Assembly: GCA_037968855.1 (NCBI GenBank)
Contig: JBBKWH010000087.1
Coordinates: forward strand, 35,430-99,429
DNA from: JBBKWH01 sp037968855
Lineage (GTDB): Bacteria; Pseudomonadota; Gammaproteobacteria; Pseudomonadales; Moraxellaceae
Direction: 5' to 3'
Length of the DNA: 64,000 bases
Part shown: piece after piece, positions 34,438-42,948 of the stretch
How positions within the stretch are numbered: position 1 is the first letter of the stretch
How the letters are laid out: the number at the start of each line of letters is the position of its first letter
Translations under genes and position numbers: made by a program
Notes under the pieces: generated by a model
Seen by the model: the letters and a program-made list of their open reading frames with translations, nothing else
Databases searched by the model: none
Told to the model about the DNA's origin: nothing

Positions 34438-36108
34438 TTACTCCACAAACCGGCCTTTGACCGCAAACAAACCTTGCGGGCGTTTTTGGATAAATAGAAT
34501 GATCAGCACCAGCAGACAAATTTTTGCCAATACCGGCCCCATACCCACTTCCAAGAACTTGCCGCCAATGCCCAAACCAAAGGCTGCCAGCACCGCACCA
34601 ATCAACTGACCAACACCACCCACCACCACCACCAAGAAGGTGTCGATGATATAGTTTTGGCCCAGATCAGGCCCGACGTTGCCAATCTGCGACAAGGCAC
34701 AACCGGCCAGACCGGCCAAGCCCGAACCCAGCCCAAAGGCCAACATATCAATGCGTGCCGAGCGCACACCAATGGCGCGTGCCATCTGGCGATTTTGTGT
34801 AACGGCACGAATAAACAAACCAAAACGCGTACCCGACAACAGCCATTTGACGCCCAGCAATACCGCAAGGGTGAAGCCAATAATCGCAATCCGGCTATAG
34901 GGCAATACCAACGATGGTGACACCACAATGCCGCCACTCATCCACGAGGCATTCGCTACTTCGACGTTTTGCGCGCCAAAGATCATCCGCACCAACTGCA
35001 TCAAAATCAGACTGACACCAAAGGTCGCCAACAAGGTTTCAAGCTGCCGACCATACAACGGACGAATCACAATCCGCTCAATCACCATGCCAACCATCGC
35101 ACTGACCAAAAATGCCGCCGGAACAGCCGCGACCAAATACCAGTCAGCCATACCGGCAAAGTGCTGATTAAAAAAGCCCTGCATCACATAGGTGGTATAC
35201 GCGCCAATCATGATCAACTCGCCATGCGCCATATTAATGACGCCAAGCAAGCCGTAAGTAATCGCCAAACCCAAGGCCGCCAACAACAAAATACTGGCCA
35301 TACTGATGCCGGAGAACACATGCCCCGCCCATTCACTGGCTTTTAGCCGTGTACTGATCTCGCCTTGCGCAGTCGAGAGTGCCGCTTTTAAAGCAGGAGA
35401 AATGGTCGGATCAGCCAGCTTTTGCGTGACCATTGCCAATACGTCAGGGTTGCTACTATCGGCCATCACTTTGGCTGCCGAAAGTTCTCGCGTAGGATCA
35501 CCAGAATCTAAATCTTGCCGCGCCTTGATACGGGTCAGCAAATCCAACACCTCTGGATCTTTTTCAGCCGCAAGGCGCTCGGCCAGCAGCGTTGGCGCAA
35601 CGCTTAACGGATCATCGGCCAAGGTTTTGGCCGCAGCCAAACGCACGGTTACATCTGCATCACTGAGTTGCTTTTTGGCTTTGCCCATCGCCATGGCACT
35701 GCGTAAGGCATTATTTAAATTGACTTGGTCTAAAGATTGCGGCCAATCACTCAGCACTGCGCCGGTGTTGTAATCGGTCAAATCCTCGTCGTTGACCAAT
35801 AAATAGGCATGACCTTCAGCGTCGGTATATAACTGATCGGCCTCCATTGCGGCGATCATTTTGTCATACTCGGCAGCGGTACCCGGCCACTCGGCCAAGA
35901 GCTGTCCACGGGTATCAAAATCACCTTGAACAAACTGCTCAATTGGGCTTAGGACACTGCTATCAGTTTGAGACTCAGAAGAAGACAACTGATCCACACT
36001 GGTCGCCATTGCGGCGGCCATAATCGGATCATAGGGTTCGGCATGAGTGGCAATACTGCTGAGGCACAGTAGCATTGACGCAGTTAGCGTCACCATCCAA
36101 GACGTCAT
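34438..36108 (-). CDS. urtB: urea ABC transporter permease UrtB with periplasmic N-terminal domain
   Basis: A 556-residue protein. A signal peptide (MTSWMVTLTASMLLCLSSIATHA) is followed by about 225 residues of soluble helical domain with HEAT-like alanine/leucine repeats (VRLAAAKTLADD, DPEVLDLLTRIKARQ, NPDVLAMVTQKLAD), then the LivH-type permease (MASILLLAALGLAITYGLLGVINMAHGELIMIGAY to the end). The same extended N-terminal domain occurs in many proteobacterial UrtB proteins; its role is not known to me. ATG 36108 has a strong AAGGAG site seven bases upstream; the longer frame to 36195 is unlikely. Confidence 0.94.
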   Translation of the reverse strand: MTSWMVTLTASMLLCLSSIATHAEPYDPIMAAAMATSVDQLSSSESQTDSSVLSPIEQFVQGDFDTRGQLLAEWPGTAAEYDKMIAAMEADQLYTDAEGHAYLLVNDEDLTDYNTGAVLSDWPQSLDQVNLNNALRSAMAMGKAKKQLSDADVTVRLAAAKTLADDPLSVAPTLLAERLAAEKDPEVLDLLTRIKARQDLDSGDPTRELSAAKVMADSSNPDVLAMVTQKLADPTISPALKAALSTAQGEISTRLKASEWAGHVFSGISMASILLLAALGLAITYGLLGVINMAHGELIMIGAYTTYVMQGFFNQHFAGMADWYLVAAVPAAFLVSAMVGMVIERIVIRPLYGRQLETLLATFGVSLILMQLVRMIFGAQNVEVANASWMSGGIVVSPSLVLPYSRIAIIGFTLAVLLGVKWLLSGTRFGLFIRAVTQNRQMARAIGVRSARIDMLAFGLGSGLAGLAGCALSQIGNVGPDLGQNYIIDTFLVVVVGGVGQLIGAVLAAFGLGIGGKFLEVGMGPVLAKICLLVLIILFIQKRPQGLFAVKGRFVE

Positions 36109-36340
36109 GGCACGCTCCTTTTTAGTCAGATTAAGCTCAACATGACCACTGACCGACTGGGTCAACTTTCTCAACAGAAAAATAGACTTCGTCAACAGTC
36201 ATCACACTATCTCAACAACAATCACAAAAACCTAGTCGTCAAAAAACCAAATTCTTTGACGACTAAATCCTTTTAAAGTGAGTCAAACAGCAGTAAAGGT
36301 GCCGGAATCGGCATGCTGAATAAAACCAGAATGGCATGGA

Positions 36341-36376
36341 GTGCATCTTGCTCAACAGATCGAGATCAAGATGCAC
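36341..36376. repeat. stem-loop between urtA and urtB
   Basis: GTGCATCTTG (36341-36350) pairs with CAAGATGCAC (36367-36376) around a 16-base loop. There is no T-run. It begins 18 bases after the urtA stop on the minus strand, within a 285-base gap before urtB that holds no gene. Such stem-loops after a binding-protein gene often stabilise its mRNA or limit read-through, giving more UrtA than permease. Confidence 0.7.
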
Positions 36377-36393
36377 CCCACGCCCAAAAAGAC

Positions 36394-37617
36394 TTACTTA
36401 GGAACGTATGGGCTCCACGGCTGTGCTGGAATGGTTTTTGGAGTCTTGTAGACCACATCAAACTGACCATCGGCACGAATTTCGCCGATCATCACAGGCT
36501 TGTGTAGGTGGTGATTTTTGGCATCCATCATCAAGGTATAGCCTGATGGCGCGGCAAAGGTTTGACCGGCCATGGCTTTACGCACCGCATCCACATTGGT
36601 GGTACCGGCTTTTTTCACCGCTTGCGCCCACATGTTCATGCCGACATAGGTGGCTTCCATCGGGTCATTGGTGACCACGCTGGCAGCGTTTGGTACTTTG
36701 TTGGCTGCGGCCCATGTTTTGTATTTTTTAATAAACTTCATGTTGGTTGGATTTTTGACCGACATAAAGTAGTTCCATGCCGCCAAATGACCAACCAACG
36801 GCTTGGTATCAATCCCACGTAGCTCTTCTTCACCGACTGAGAATGCAACGACTGGCACGTCAGTGGCTTTTAGACCTTGGTTACCCAGTTCTTTGTAGAA
36901 CGGCACATTAGAGTCGCCATTGACGGTTGAAATCACGGCGGTTTTTTTGCCAGCCGAGAATTTCTTGATGTTGCCAACGATGGTTTGATAATCGCTATGA
37001 CCAAACGGGGTATACACTTCCATAATGTCTTTGTCTGCAACACCCTTGCTATGCAAGAACGACCGCAAAATCTTATTGGTGGTACGCGGATAGACATAGT
37101 CAGTGCCAAGCAGGAAGAAGCGTTTAGCACCACCGCCCTGCTTGCTCATCAGGTATTCCACGGCAGGAATGGCCTGTTGGTTGGGCGCAGCACCGGTATA
37201 AAACACGTTTTGCGATAGCTCTTGGCCTTCGTACTGCACCGGATAAAACAGCAACCCGTTTAATTCTTCCACTACTGGCAGTGCCGATTTACGCGAGACC
37301 GACGTCCAGCAACCAAAGATCACATCGACTTTGTCTTTGGTCAGCAGTTGACGAGTTTTTTCGGCAAACAATGGCCAGTTGGAGGCCGGATCGACCACGA
37401 CTGGCTCTAGTTTTTTGCCCAACAAGCCACCATTGGCATTGATTTCCTCAATGGTCATCAATGCTGTGTTTTTTAGGGAGGTTTCCGAAATCGCCATCGT
37501 TCCAGACAGCGAGTGGAGGATGCCAACCTTAATGGTATCTGCTGCGTGAACCAAACCTGTGGTCAGCGCAACTGTTGCAGCGACCGATGCAGCCAGAAAA
37601 TGACGACGATTCAACAT
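36394..37617 (-). CDS. urtA: urea ABC transporter substrate-binding protein UrtA
   Basis: A 407-residue periplasmic binding protein of the branched-chain amino acid/urea type (KVGILHSLSGTMAISETSLKN, then the VFGCWTSVSRKSALPVVEE and FYPVQYEGQE blocks specific for UrtA). The leader MLNRRHFLAASVAATVALTTGLVHA contains a twin-arginine-like RRHFLAA motif, so export by Tat is likely. It lies between the porin gene (29 bases upstream) and urtB. Confidence 0.96.
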   Translation of the reverse strand: MLNRRHFLAASVAATVALTTGLVHAADTIKVGILHSLSGTMAISETSLKNTALMTIEEINANGGLLGKKLEPVVVDPASNWPLFAEKTRQLLTKDKVDVIFGCWTSVSRKSALPVVEELNGLLFYPVQYEGQELSQNVFYTGAAPNQQAIPAVEYLMSKQGGGAKRFFLLGTDYVYPRTTNKILRSFLHSKGVADKDIMEVYTPFGHSDYQTIVGNIKKFSAGKKTAVISTVNGDSNVPFYKELGNQGLKATDVPVVAFSVGEEELRGIDTKPLVGHLAAWNYFMSVKNPTNMKFIKKYKTWAAANKVPNAASVVTNDPMEATYVGMNMWAQAVKKAGTTNVDAVRKAMAGQTFAAPSGYTLMMDAKNHHLHKPVMIGEIRADGQFDVVYKTPKTIPAQPWSPYVPK

Positions 37618-37646
37618 ACAAAAACTCCTAAAAACTTAAAGTGGGC

Positions 37647-38447
37647 TTAGAACGACATCGATACCGATGCGACCAATTTATTGTCTTGTTTCACATCGTA
37701 ACGATCATAACCCCCAACGATCATGTCTAGACCCATGGTCGCGCCGGTGGCTGCCAATGGATGAGTCACACCCAAGATCAAATGACGGAAGCCTGCATCA
37801 ACCGAATCAGCAGTTTCTGGTGCAAAGTCACCGTCTTTTTTGTACAGATATGCACCGAGTTTACCCGTGAAAGTAAAGTCCATTGGTAGTGCATGGCTAT
37901 ACGAGGCAACAAAGTAAGTATCGCCAGCGTTGCCGTAGGTCACGTCATTGAGCAGGGTTTGCGCGGTTAGGCTGTAGTCACCGTAGCTCAGGCCCAACAT
38001 GGTTTCGTAACCGGTTGATTCCCAACCTGGGTAGTAGTAATAAATGGTGCCGCCAACTTGATAGCCAATGTCACCAGAGGTGCCTTTGTAGCCGGCGTAA
38101 AAATCGCTTTCTAACGATTTACGCTCATCAGAACCATCTGCATCAGGATTGAGGTTAGCGTAGTTGTAGCTCAATGTTGAGAACCAGTAACCGGCGTAAA
38201 AACCGCTGGCATGGCTGTAATCAATGCTGCCTTGCAATGCTGGTGTGTCAGATTCTGGTGCATTGGTGATACCGCGCAGGTTGTAGCTCGACAGCACACC
38301 AACATAACCAGTAAAGGTATGCTCTGGTGTTTCAGTGACTGCGGTTTCCAGATGACCGCGAACATTTTCCACATCACCTGCTTCGGCGGCATGCGCCAAA
38401 CCACATGCCAACATGCTCAACATCAAACCTTTGATAACTGCTTTCAT
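37647..38447 (-). CDS. TorF-family putative outer-membrane porin
   Basis: A 266-residue protein with a Sec signal peptide (MKAVIKGLMLSMLACGLAHA) and an amphipathic beta-strand pattern (FTGYVGVLSSYNLRGIT, ASGFYAGYWFSTLSYNY, ESDFYAGYKG) ending in the terminal aromatic SVSMSF expected of outer-membrane barrels. It fits the TorF/TIGR02001 family. It is immediately upstream of urtA with 29 bases between, so it is probably the first gene of the urea-uptake operon and may let urea or amides cross the outer membrane. ATG 38447 gives an intact signal peptide and has GGGGA upstream. Confidence 0.85.
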   Translation of the reverse strand: MKAVIKGLMLSMLACGLAHAAEAGDVENVRGHLETAVTETPEHTFTGYVGVLSSYNLRGITNAPESDTPALQGSIDYSHASGFYAGYWFSTLSYNYANLNPDADGSDERKSLESDFYAGYKGTSGDIGYQVGGTIYYYYPGWESTGYETMLGLSYGDYSLTAQTLLNDVTYGNAGDTYFVASYSHALPMDFTFTGKLGAYLYKKDGDFAPETADSVDAGFRHLILGVTHPLAATGATMGLDMIVGGYDRYDVKQDNKLVASVSMSF

Positions 38448-38514
38448 ATGCGTGATCCCCAAGAACGTTCGCATTGTAAAAATTGGTGTTGACTCTGTAG
38501 TCGGAGCACTACAA

Positions 38515-38530
38515 TTCAAATGCTGTGCCA
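38515..38530 (-). promoter_or_regulatory. weak sigma-54-like promoter upstream of the porin-urt operon
   Basis: On the minus strand TGGCAC is followed after five bases by TTGAA. The -24 element fits the sigma-54 consensus, but the -12 element has A where the critical C of TTGC is expected. It lies 68 bases upstream of the porin ATG. Several AT-rich sigma-70 alternatives exist nearby, so this call is tentative. Confidence 0.25.
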
Positions 38531-38818
38531 ACTCCCAAATTAAAAATATTAATACATTGTTTTTTATAATTAAATTTTTTATTTTTTATCACAAAAACGC
38601 ATGTAGCCTTAAGTTCCACTTTGATTGTTTGACTTAACATTCAGTTGCAAATTCACAACGCACCAATATTACGCACCTTCAAAAAGGTATTATTTTGTGC
38701 GCGATTTTTATGCCATTGTGCGGTCTAGGGTTAAGCTCAAACCGCTTTAAAGCAGACTGAGTAGTCCATACCAGTACCAAAGGCCATATGACGCCCATTC
38801 CATCAGCAACAAACAGGC

Positions 38819-38845
38819 AAAAAAAAGCCCTCCATGAGGAAGGCT
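38819..38845 (-). terminator. rho-independent terminator of leuB
   Basis: On the minus strand AGCCTTCC pairs with GGAGGGCT (one G-U pair) across a four-base loop and is followed by a run of T (eight A on the plus strand, 38819-38826). It lies about 35 bases after the leuB stop. Confidence 0.85.
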
Positions 38846-38852
38846 CTTTATT

Positions 38853-38867
38853 GCACCAAAATGGTGC
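38853..38867. promoter_or_regulatory. NtrC-type operator candidate
   Basis: GCACCA-AAA-TGGTGC is a perfect inverted repeat, extended by TT on the left and G-AA on the right. It matches the enterobacterial NtrC consensus TGCACCA-N3-TGGTGCA in all but the last base. It lies 12 bases beyond the leuB stop and about 410 bases upstream of the porin ATG, a normal distance for an NtrC enhancer. Its position before the leuB terminator means it could also simply fold as an mRNA hairpin. Confidence 0.5.
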
Positions 38868-38878
38868 GAATCATGCGA

Positions 38879-39958
38879 TTAAGTCAGCGCAGCCACGACC
38901 GCTTCACCCATGGCTTTGGTGCCAACTTGGGTCATGCCGTCGGACATAATGTCACCTGTACGCAGACCTTGATCGAGTACACGGCCTACTGCCGCCTCAA
39001 TCGCTTTGGCAGCGTCTTCTTGGCGGAAGGTATAACGCAGCATCATCGCCACCGACAAAATCGTCGCCAAAGGATTAGCCAAATCTTGGCCAGCAATATC
39101 CGGCGCACTGCCATGGCATGGCTCATACATGCCTTTACCGTTTTCGTCCAAACTGGCCGATGGCAACATGCCAATCGAACCAGTCAGCATGGCCGCTTCA
39201 TCAGACAAGATATCGCCAAACAAATTGCCAGTCACCAATACATCAAACTGCTTAGGCGCTTTAACCAATTGCATGGCAGCATTATCGACATACATGTGTG
39301 ACAACTGAATATCGCTATAGTCGGCCTTGTGCATGTCGGTCACGGTTTGCTTCCACAATTCGGTCACTTCGAGCACGTTGGCTTTATCGACCGAACAAAC
39401 CTTACCACCACGCAGACGTGCCATATCAAAGGCGACTTTGGCAATCCGTTTGATCTCGCTTTCGCTATACACGTCGGTGTTATAGCCCTGCTTCTCACCG
39501 TTGTCTAAGGTACGAATGCCGCGTGGCTGACCAAAATAAATCCCACCGGTCAATTCACGCACAATCAAAATATCCAAACCCGCCACAATCTCAGGCTTTA
39601 GGCTTGAGGCATCGGCCAGTTGCGGATACAAGATCGCTGGACGCAAATTGGCAAACAAATTCAACTCGCTGCGAATCTTAAGCAAGCCACGCTCAGGCCG
39701 AATCGACCGCTCAATGTTATCCCACTTATAGCCACCGACTGCCCCGAGCAACACCGCATCGGCAGCACGAGCAGCGGCCAAGGTTTCGTCAGCCAACGGC
39801 ACGCCATGCGCATCAATCGAGCAACCACCAAGCAAGCCATGGCTCCAGCTTAGATCCAAGTTAAACCGTTGATTGACCACATCGAGCACTTGCTCAGCCG
39901 CCGCCATAATTTCTGGACCAATGCCATCACCGGCCAAAATCAAAATCTTTTTCGACAT
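38879..39958 (-). CDS. leuB: 3-isopropylmalate dehydrogenase
   Basis: A 359-residue NAD-dependent enzyme of leucine synthesis. It has the family blocks LILAGDGIGPEIM, LLGAVGGYKWDN, RPERGLLKIR, RELTGGIYFGQPRG, VDNAAMQLV and GNLFGDILSDEAAMLTGSIGMLPSAS, covering substrate, metal and NAD binding. ATG 39958 follows a GTG codon and has GGAAG upstream at normal spacing. It is separated from leuD by a lipoprotein gene, and is followed by its own terminator. Confidence 0.98.
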   Translation of the reverse strand: MSKKILILAGDGIGPEIMAAAEQVLDVVNQRFNLDLSWSHGLLGGCSIDAHGVPLADETLAAARAADAVLLGAVGGYKWDNIERSIRPERGLLKIRSELNLFANLRPAILYPQLADASSLKPEIVAGLDILIVRELTGGIYFGQPRGIRTLDNGEKQGYNTDVYSESEIKRIAKVAFDMARLRGGKVCSVDKANVLEVTELWKQTVTDMHKADYSDIQLSHMYVDNAAMQLVKAPKQFDVLVTGNLFGDILSDEAAMLTGSIGMLPSASLDENGKGMYEPCHGSAPDIAGQDLANPLATILSVAMMLRYTFRQEDAAKAIEAAVGRVLDQGLRTGDIMSDGMTQVGTKAMGEAVVAALT

Positions 39959-40001
39959 CACATCACTTCCAAAGAAAACCGCCCAACGGCGGAAAAGCAG
40001 G

Positions 40002-40586
40002 TTATTTTTTCAAAATACTGGTTTCGACAAACTCGCCTAGACCGGTCGCAGGATCAAACGGACGGCAGAACAATCGCACCTGTTGCTGGTCTTCTAGCAC
40101 CTCAATACACAAAGGATCGGGCGTTGCTATGGCCAACACACTGGCAACCTTTGCCTGCCGCTGACGAAACAAATGCAAGCGATAATCTTTGCCCGCCTTA
40201 AAATCGTGGATCAGGGCAAAATGCTCGGCACGCGCTTTGGTCACGGGATAAAAATGCGCTCTGACCTGATGCGTCCCTGCAACCACTTGCAAATAATAGC
40301 CATCAGACAATCCATCTGGTGATTCTGGCCGTAACAGACGGGCACGCATGGCCGCTGGTTGACGTTGGCCATCCTCCATCAGTAACGACACATCGTCTAT
40401 GCGTTCAAATGCACAGCCCAAGCCACCAGAACAATGAATCGTTGCTGCGTTGGGATCGGTCCACGATGCCTGTGCTGTAGGCTGACCACTCATCGAACGC
40501 CATAGCTCGCGCGGTGACGAGGTCGACTGGCACCCTGCCAAACCGGTAATCAACATTGCACTCATCACTAATTGCAACAATCGCAT
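40002..40586 (-). CDS. lipoprotein of unknown function between leuD and leuB
   Basis: A 194-residue protein with a lipoprotein signal (MRLLQLVMSAMLITGLAGC, lipobox LAGC, Cys19) and Gln at +2, predicting the outer membrane. The mature part has two cysteine-containing segments (IHCSGGLGCAFERI and DPLCIEV...VRLFCRPF) that could form disulfides. Nothing links it to leucine synthesis except position; in Pseudomonas another unrelated gene occupies the same place between leuD and leuB. Confidence 0.72.
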   Translation of the reverse strand: MRLLQLVMSAMLITGLAGCQSTSSPRELWRSMSGQPTAQASWTDPNAATIHCSGGLGCAFERIDDVSLLMEDGQRQPAAMRARLLRPESPDGLSDGYYLQVVAGTHQVRAHFYPVTKARAEHFALIHDFKAGKDYRLHLFRQRQAKVASVLAIATPDPLCIEVLEDQQQVRLFCRPFDPATGLGEFVETSILKK

Positions 40587-40699
40587 GAGTCATCCTCCTT
40601 GAGCAATTGTCGTGCAGTATACGTCATGCAATCGACTGCAAATGTTTCACATTGCAGCCGAAATTGACCAGCGATGATACCGTGCGACCAACCCAAATG

Positions 40700-41350
40700 T
40701 TATCCACGCAACGCGTTAAACACCCAAGGGCGTGACTGGCTGGTCTGCGACTCGTAAGCCCGAATCGCTTCGCTCTCTTGCAAGGTCAACCCGATATCAT
40801 CCAAACCATTTAACAAGCAATGCTTACGGAATTCATCCATCTCAAAGCCATGGGTTTGGCCATTGGGACGAATCACCTGTTGCGAGACCAGATCAACCGT
40901 CAGTTGATAACCGTCAATACTGGCAGACTCTTTAAACAGCTCGTCAATCACAGCTTCTGGCAAAATCACCGGCAACATGCCGTTTTTAAAGCAGTTGTTA
41001 AAGAAAATATCCGCATAGCTCGACGCAATCACGGTACGAAAGCCATATTCCTCTAAGGCCCACGGTGCATGTTCACGGCTAGAGCCACAACCAAAGTTTT
41101 CACGGGTCAGCAAAATCGTGCTGCCCTGATACTGGGGTTGGTTCAAAATAAAATCTGGGTTTAACGGACGTTTGCTGTTGTCCTGACCGGGGTAGCCTTC
41201 GTCCAAATAACGCCATTCATCAAACAAGTTGGCACCAAAGCCCGAGCGCTTAATCGACTTCAAAAACTGCTTTGGAATAATCTGATCGGTGTCCACATTG
41301 GCACGATCCAATGGGGTAACAAGGCCCGATTCGCGGGTATACGGTTTCAT
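40700..41350 (-). CDS. leuD: 3-isopropylmalate dehydratase small subunit
   Basis: A 216-residue swivel-domain subunit of isopropylmalate isomerase, with blocks LDRANVDTDQIIPKQFLK, ILLTRENFGCGSSREHAPWAL and VIASSYADIFFNNCFKNGMLPV. ATG 41350 is preferred because AGAGG lies nine bases upstream; two nearer in-frame ATGs lie too close to that site. It follows leuC by 37 bases and acts with it. Confidence 0.97.
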   Translation of the reverse strand: MKPYTRESGLVTPLDRANVDTDQIIPKQFLKSIKRSGFGANLFDEWRYLDEGYPGQDNSKRPLNPDFILNQPQYQGSTILLTRENFGCGSSREHAPWALEEYGFRTVIASSYADIFFNNCFKNGMLPVILPEAVIDELFKESASIDGYQLTVDLVSQQVIRPNGQTHGFEMDEFRKHCLLNGLDDIGLTLQESEAIRAYESQTSQSRPWVFNALRG

Positions 41351-41387
41351 CTGCATCATCCTCTAATAAGCTTGATAGGCCGCCACA

Positions 41388-42806
41388 TCAAAAATGACGG
41401 ACATCAACAAAGTGACCGGCCAATGCCGCAGCCGCAGCCATGGCTGGACTGACCAAATGAGTACGCCCACCATTGCCCTGACGACCCTCAAAGTTACGAT
41501 TACTGGTCGAGGCACAATGCTCACCGGCTTGCAGTTTGTCGGCATTCATGGCCAAACACATCGAGCAACCGGGTTCACGCCACTGAAAGCCTGCCTCAGT
41601 AAACACTTTGTCCAACCCTTCTTGCTCGGCCTGCGCTTTGACCAAGCCAGAACCAGGTACAACCATTGCTTGCTTGATGCTGCTGGCCACTTTGCGGCCT
41701 TTAATCACGGCAGCGGCATCGCGCAAATCTTCAATACGCGAGTTGGTGCATGAGCCAATAAATACCCGATCCAACTGAATATCAGCCAACGCTTGGCCAG
41801 CATTTAAACCCATGTACTGATACGCACGGGTCCATGCTTCACGTTGTACCTCATCTTTGGCATCAGTCAATGTTGGGACTGCTGCGGTGACTGGCACAAC
41901 CATTTCTGGCGAGGTTCCCCACGAGACTTGTGGCTCAATCTCACCACCACTCATCTCGACAACCGTATCAAATACCGCGTCGGCATCACTATGCAAAGTG
42001 CTCCAGTAAGCCTGTGCTTGATCCCACTGCTCACCCGTCGGCGAGAACGGACGACCTTTGACGTAATCGACTGTTTTGTCATCCACGGCAACCATACCGA
42101 CTCGTGCGCCAGCTTCAATCGCCATGTTGCAGACAGTCATGCGGCCTTCCATCGACATATCACGGAACACCTGACCACCAAACTCAATCGCATGGCCATT
42201 ACCGCCCGCCGTGCCAATCTTGCCAATCACCGCCAACACCACATCTTTGGCCGTGACGCCCGCACCCAATACACCGTCAATCTTGACCAGCATGTTTTTC
42301 ATTTTCTTTTGCACAAGGCACTGGGTAGCCAACACATGCTCAACTTCTGAGGTACCAATGCCATGCGCCAAGCAACCCATTGCACCATGCGTTGCGGTAT
42401 GCGAATCGCCACACACCACAGTCATACCGGGCAAGACCAAGCCTTGCTCCGGCCCCACCACATGCACCACCCCTTGACGCACGTCATTAATATCAAACTG
42501 CATGACATTAAAAGTTTTACAGTTGTCATCTAAGGTCTGCACTTGGATGCGTGAGGTATCATCCTCAATGCCTGCAATACCTTGCGCTCGTTCTGCTTTG
42601 CTGGTTGGCACGTTATGATCGGGTGTCGCGACGTTGGCATCTAAGCGCCATGGTGTACGCCCTGCCAGCTGCAAGCCTTCAAAGGCTTGTGGGCTGGTCA
42701 CTTCGTGTAACAAATGACGGTCGATATAGATCAATGACGACCCATCACTACGTTGCTTGACCAAATGGTCATCCCAAAGTTTGTCGTATAAAGTCTTCGC
42801 GCTCAT
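41388..42806 (-). CDS. leuC: 3-isopropylmalate dehydratase large subunit
   Basis: A 472-residue aconitase-family subunit that carries the [4Fe-4S] cluster. The cluster cysteines are in FIGSCTNSRIEDL (about 348) and in REPGCSMCLAMN (about 408 and 411). Start MSAKTLYDKLWDDHLVKQ is typical. It is the first gene of the leuCD unit, divergent from a LysR-type regulator. Confidence 0.98.
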   Translation of the reverse strand: MSAKTLYDKLWDDHLVKQRSDGSSLIYIDRHLLHEVTSPQAFEGLQLAGRTPWRLDANVATPDHNVPTSKAERAQGIAGIEDDTSRIQVQTLDDNCKTFNVMQFDINDVRQGVVHVVGPEQGLVLPGMTVVCGDSHTATHGAMGCLAHGIGTSEVEHVLATQCLVQKKMKNMLVKIDGVLGAGVTAKDVVLAVIGKIGTAGGNGHAIEFGGQVFRDMSMEGRMTVCNMAIEAGARVGMVAVDDKTVDYVKGRPFSPTGEQWDQAQAYWSTLHSDADAVFDTVVEMSGGEIEPQVSWGTSPEMVVPVTAAVPTLTDAKDEVQREAWTRAYQYMGLNAGQALADIQLDRVFIGSCTNSRIEDLRDAAAVIKGRKVASSIKQAMVVPGSGLVKAQAEQEGLDKVFTEAGFQWREPGCSMCLAMNADKLQAGEHCASTSNRNFEGRQGNGGRTHLVSPAMAAAAALAGHFVDVRHF

Positions 42807-42862
42807 GACACATTACCTAGCTTAGCTGCGTGGAATACCGCAATTGTAGGTGGTTTATTTAG

Positions 42863-42877
42863 ATAAATCTAATTTAT
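42863..42877. promoter_or_regulatory. LysR-type operator box
   Basis: ATAAAT-CTA-ATTTAT is a perfect inverted repeat with the T-N11-A spacing bound by LysR-family regulators. It lies in the 142-base spacer between leuC and a LysR gene and overlaps the predicted -10 element of leuC. Confidence 0.5.
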
Positions 42878-42895
42878 GATTTTTATGAATTGCAA
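42867..42895 (-). promoter_or_regulatory. probable sigma-70-type promoter of leuCD
   Basis: On the minus strand TTGCAA (42895-42890) and TTAGAT (42872-42867) are separated by 17 bases. The -10 element falls in the centre of the LysR-type box, so binding there should affect leuC transcription directly. Confidence 0.45.
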
Positions 42896-42948
42896 AACTT
42901 TTTGGAATGATTAAGCTAGTAGCATGCTATTTATCGTGATGCATCCGC

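Larger units (their letters stand above)
38448..38878. other. AT-rich leader region of the urea cluster
   Basis: The 431 bases between leuB and the porin gene contain no gene. From the leuB side they hold an NtrC-consensus palindrome, the leuB terminator, a ten-base palindrome GCTTTAAAGC near 38750, two direct GCACC words near 38660-38680, and a very AT-rich block (38535-38600) of the kind found in promoter upstream regions. A weak sigma-54-like element lies at 38515-38530. The promoter of the urea uptake genes must lie here. Confidence 0.7.
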
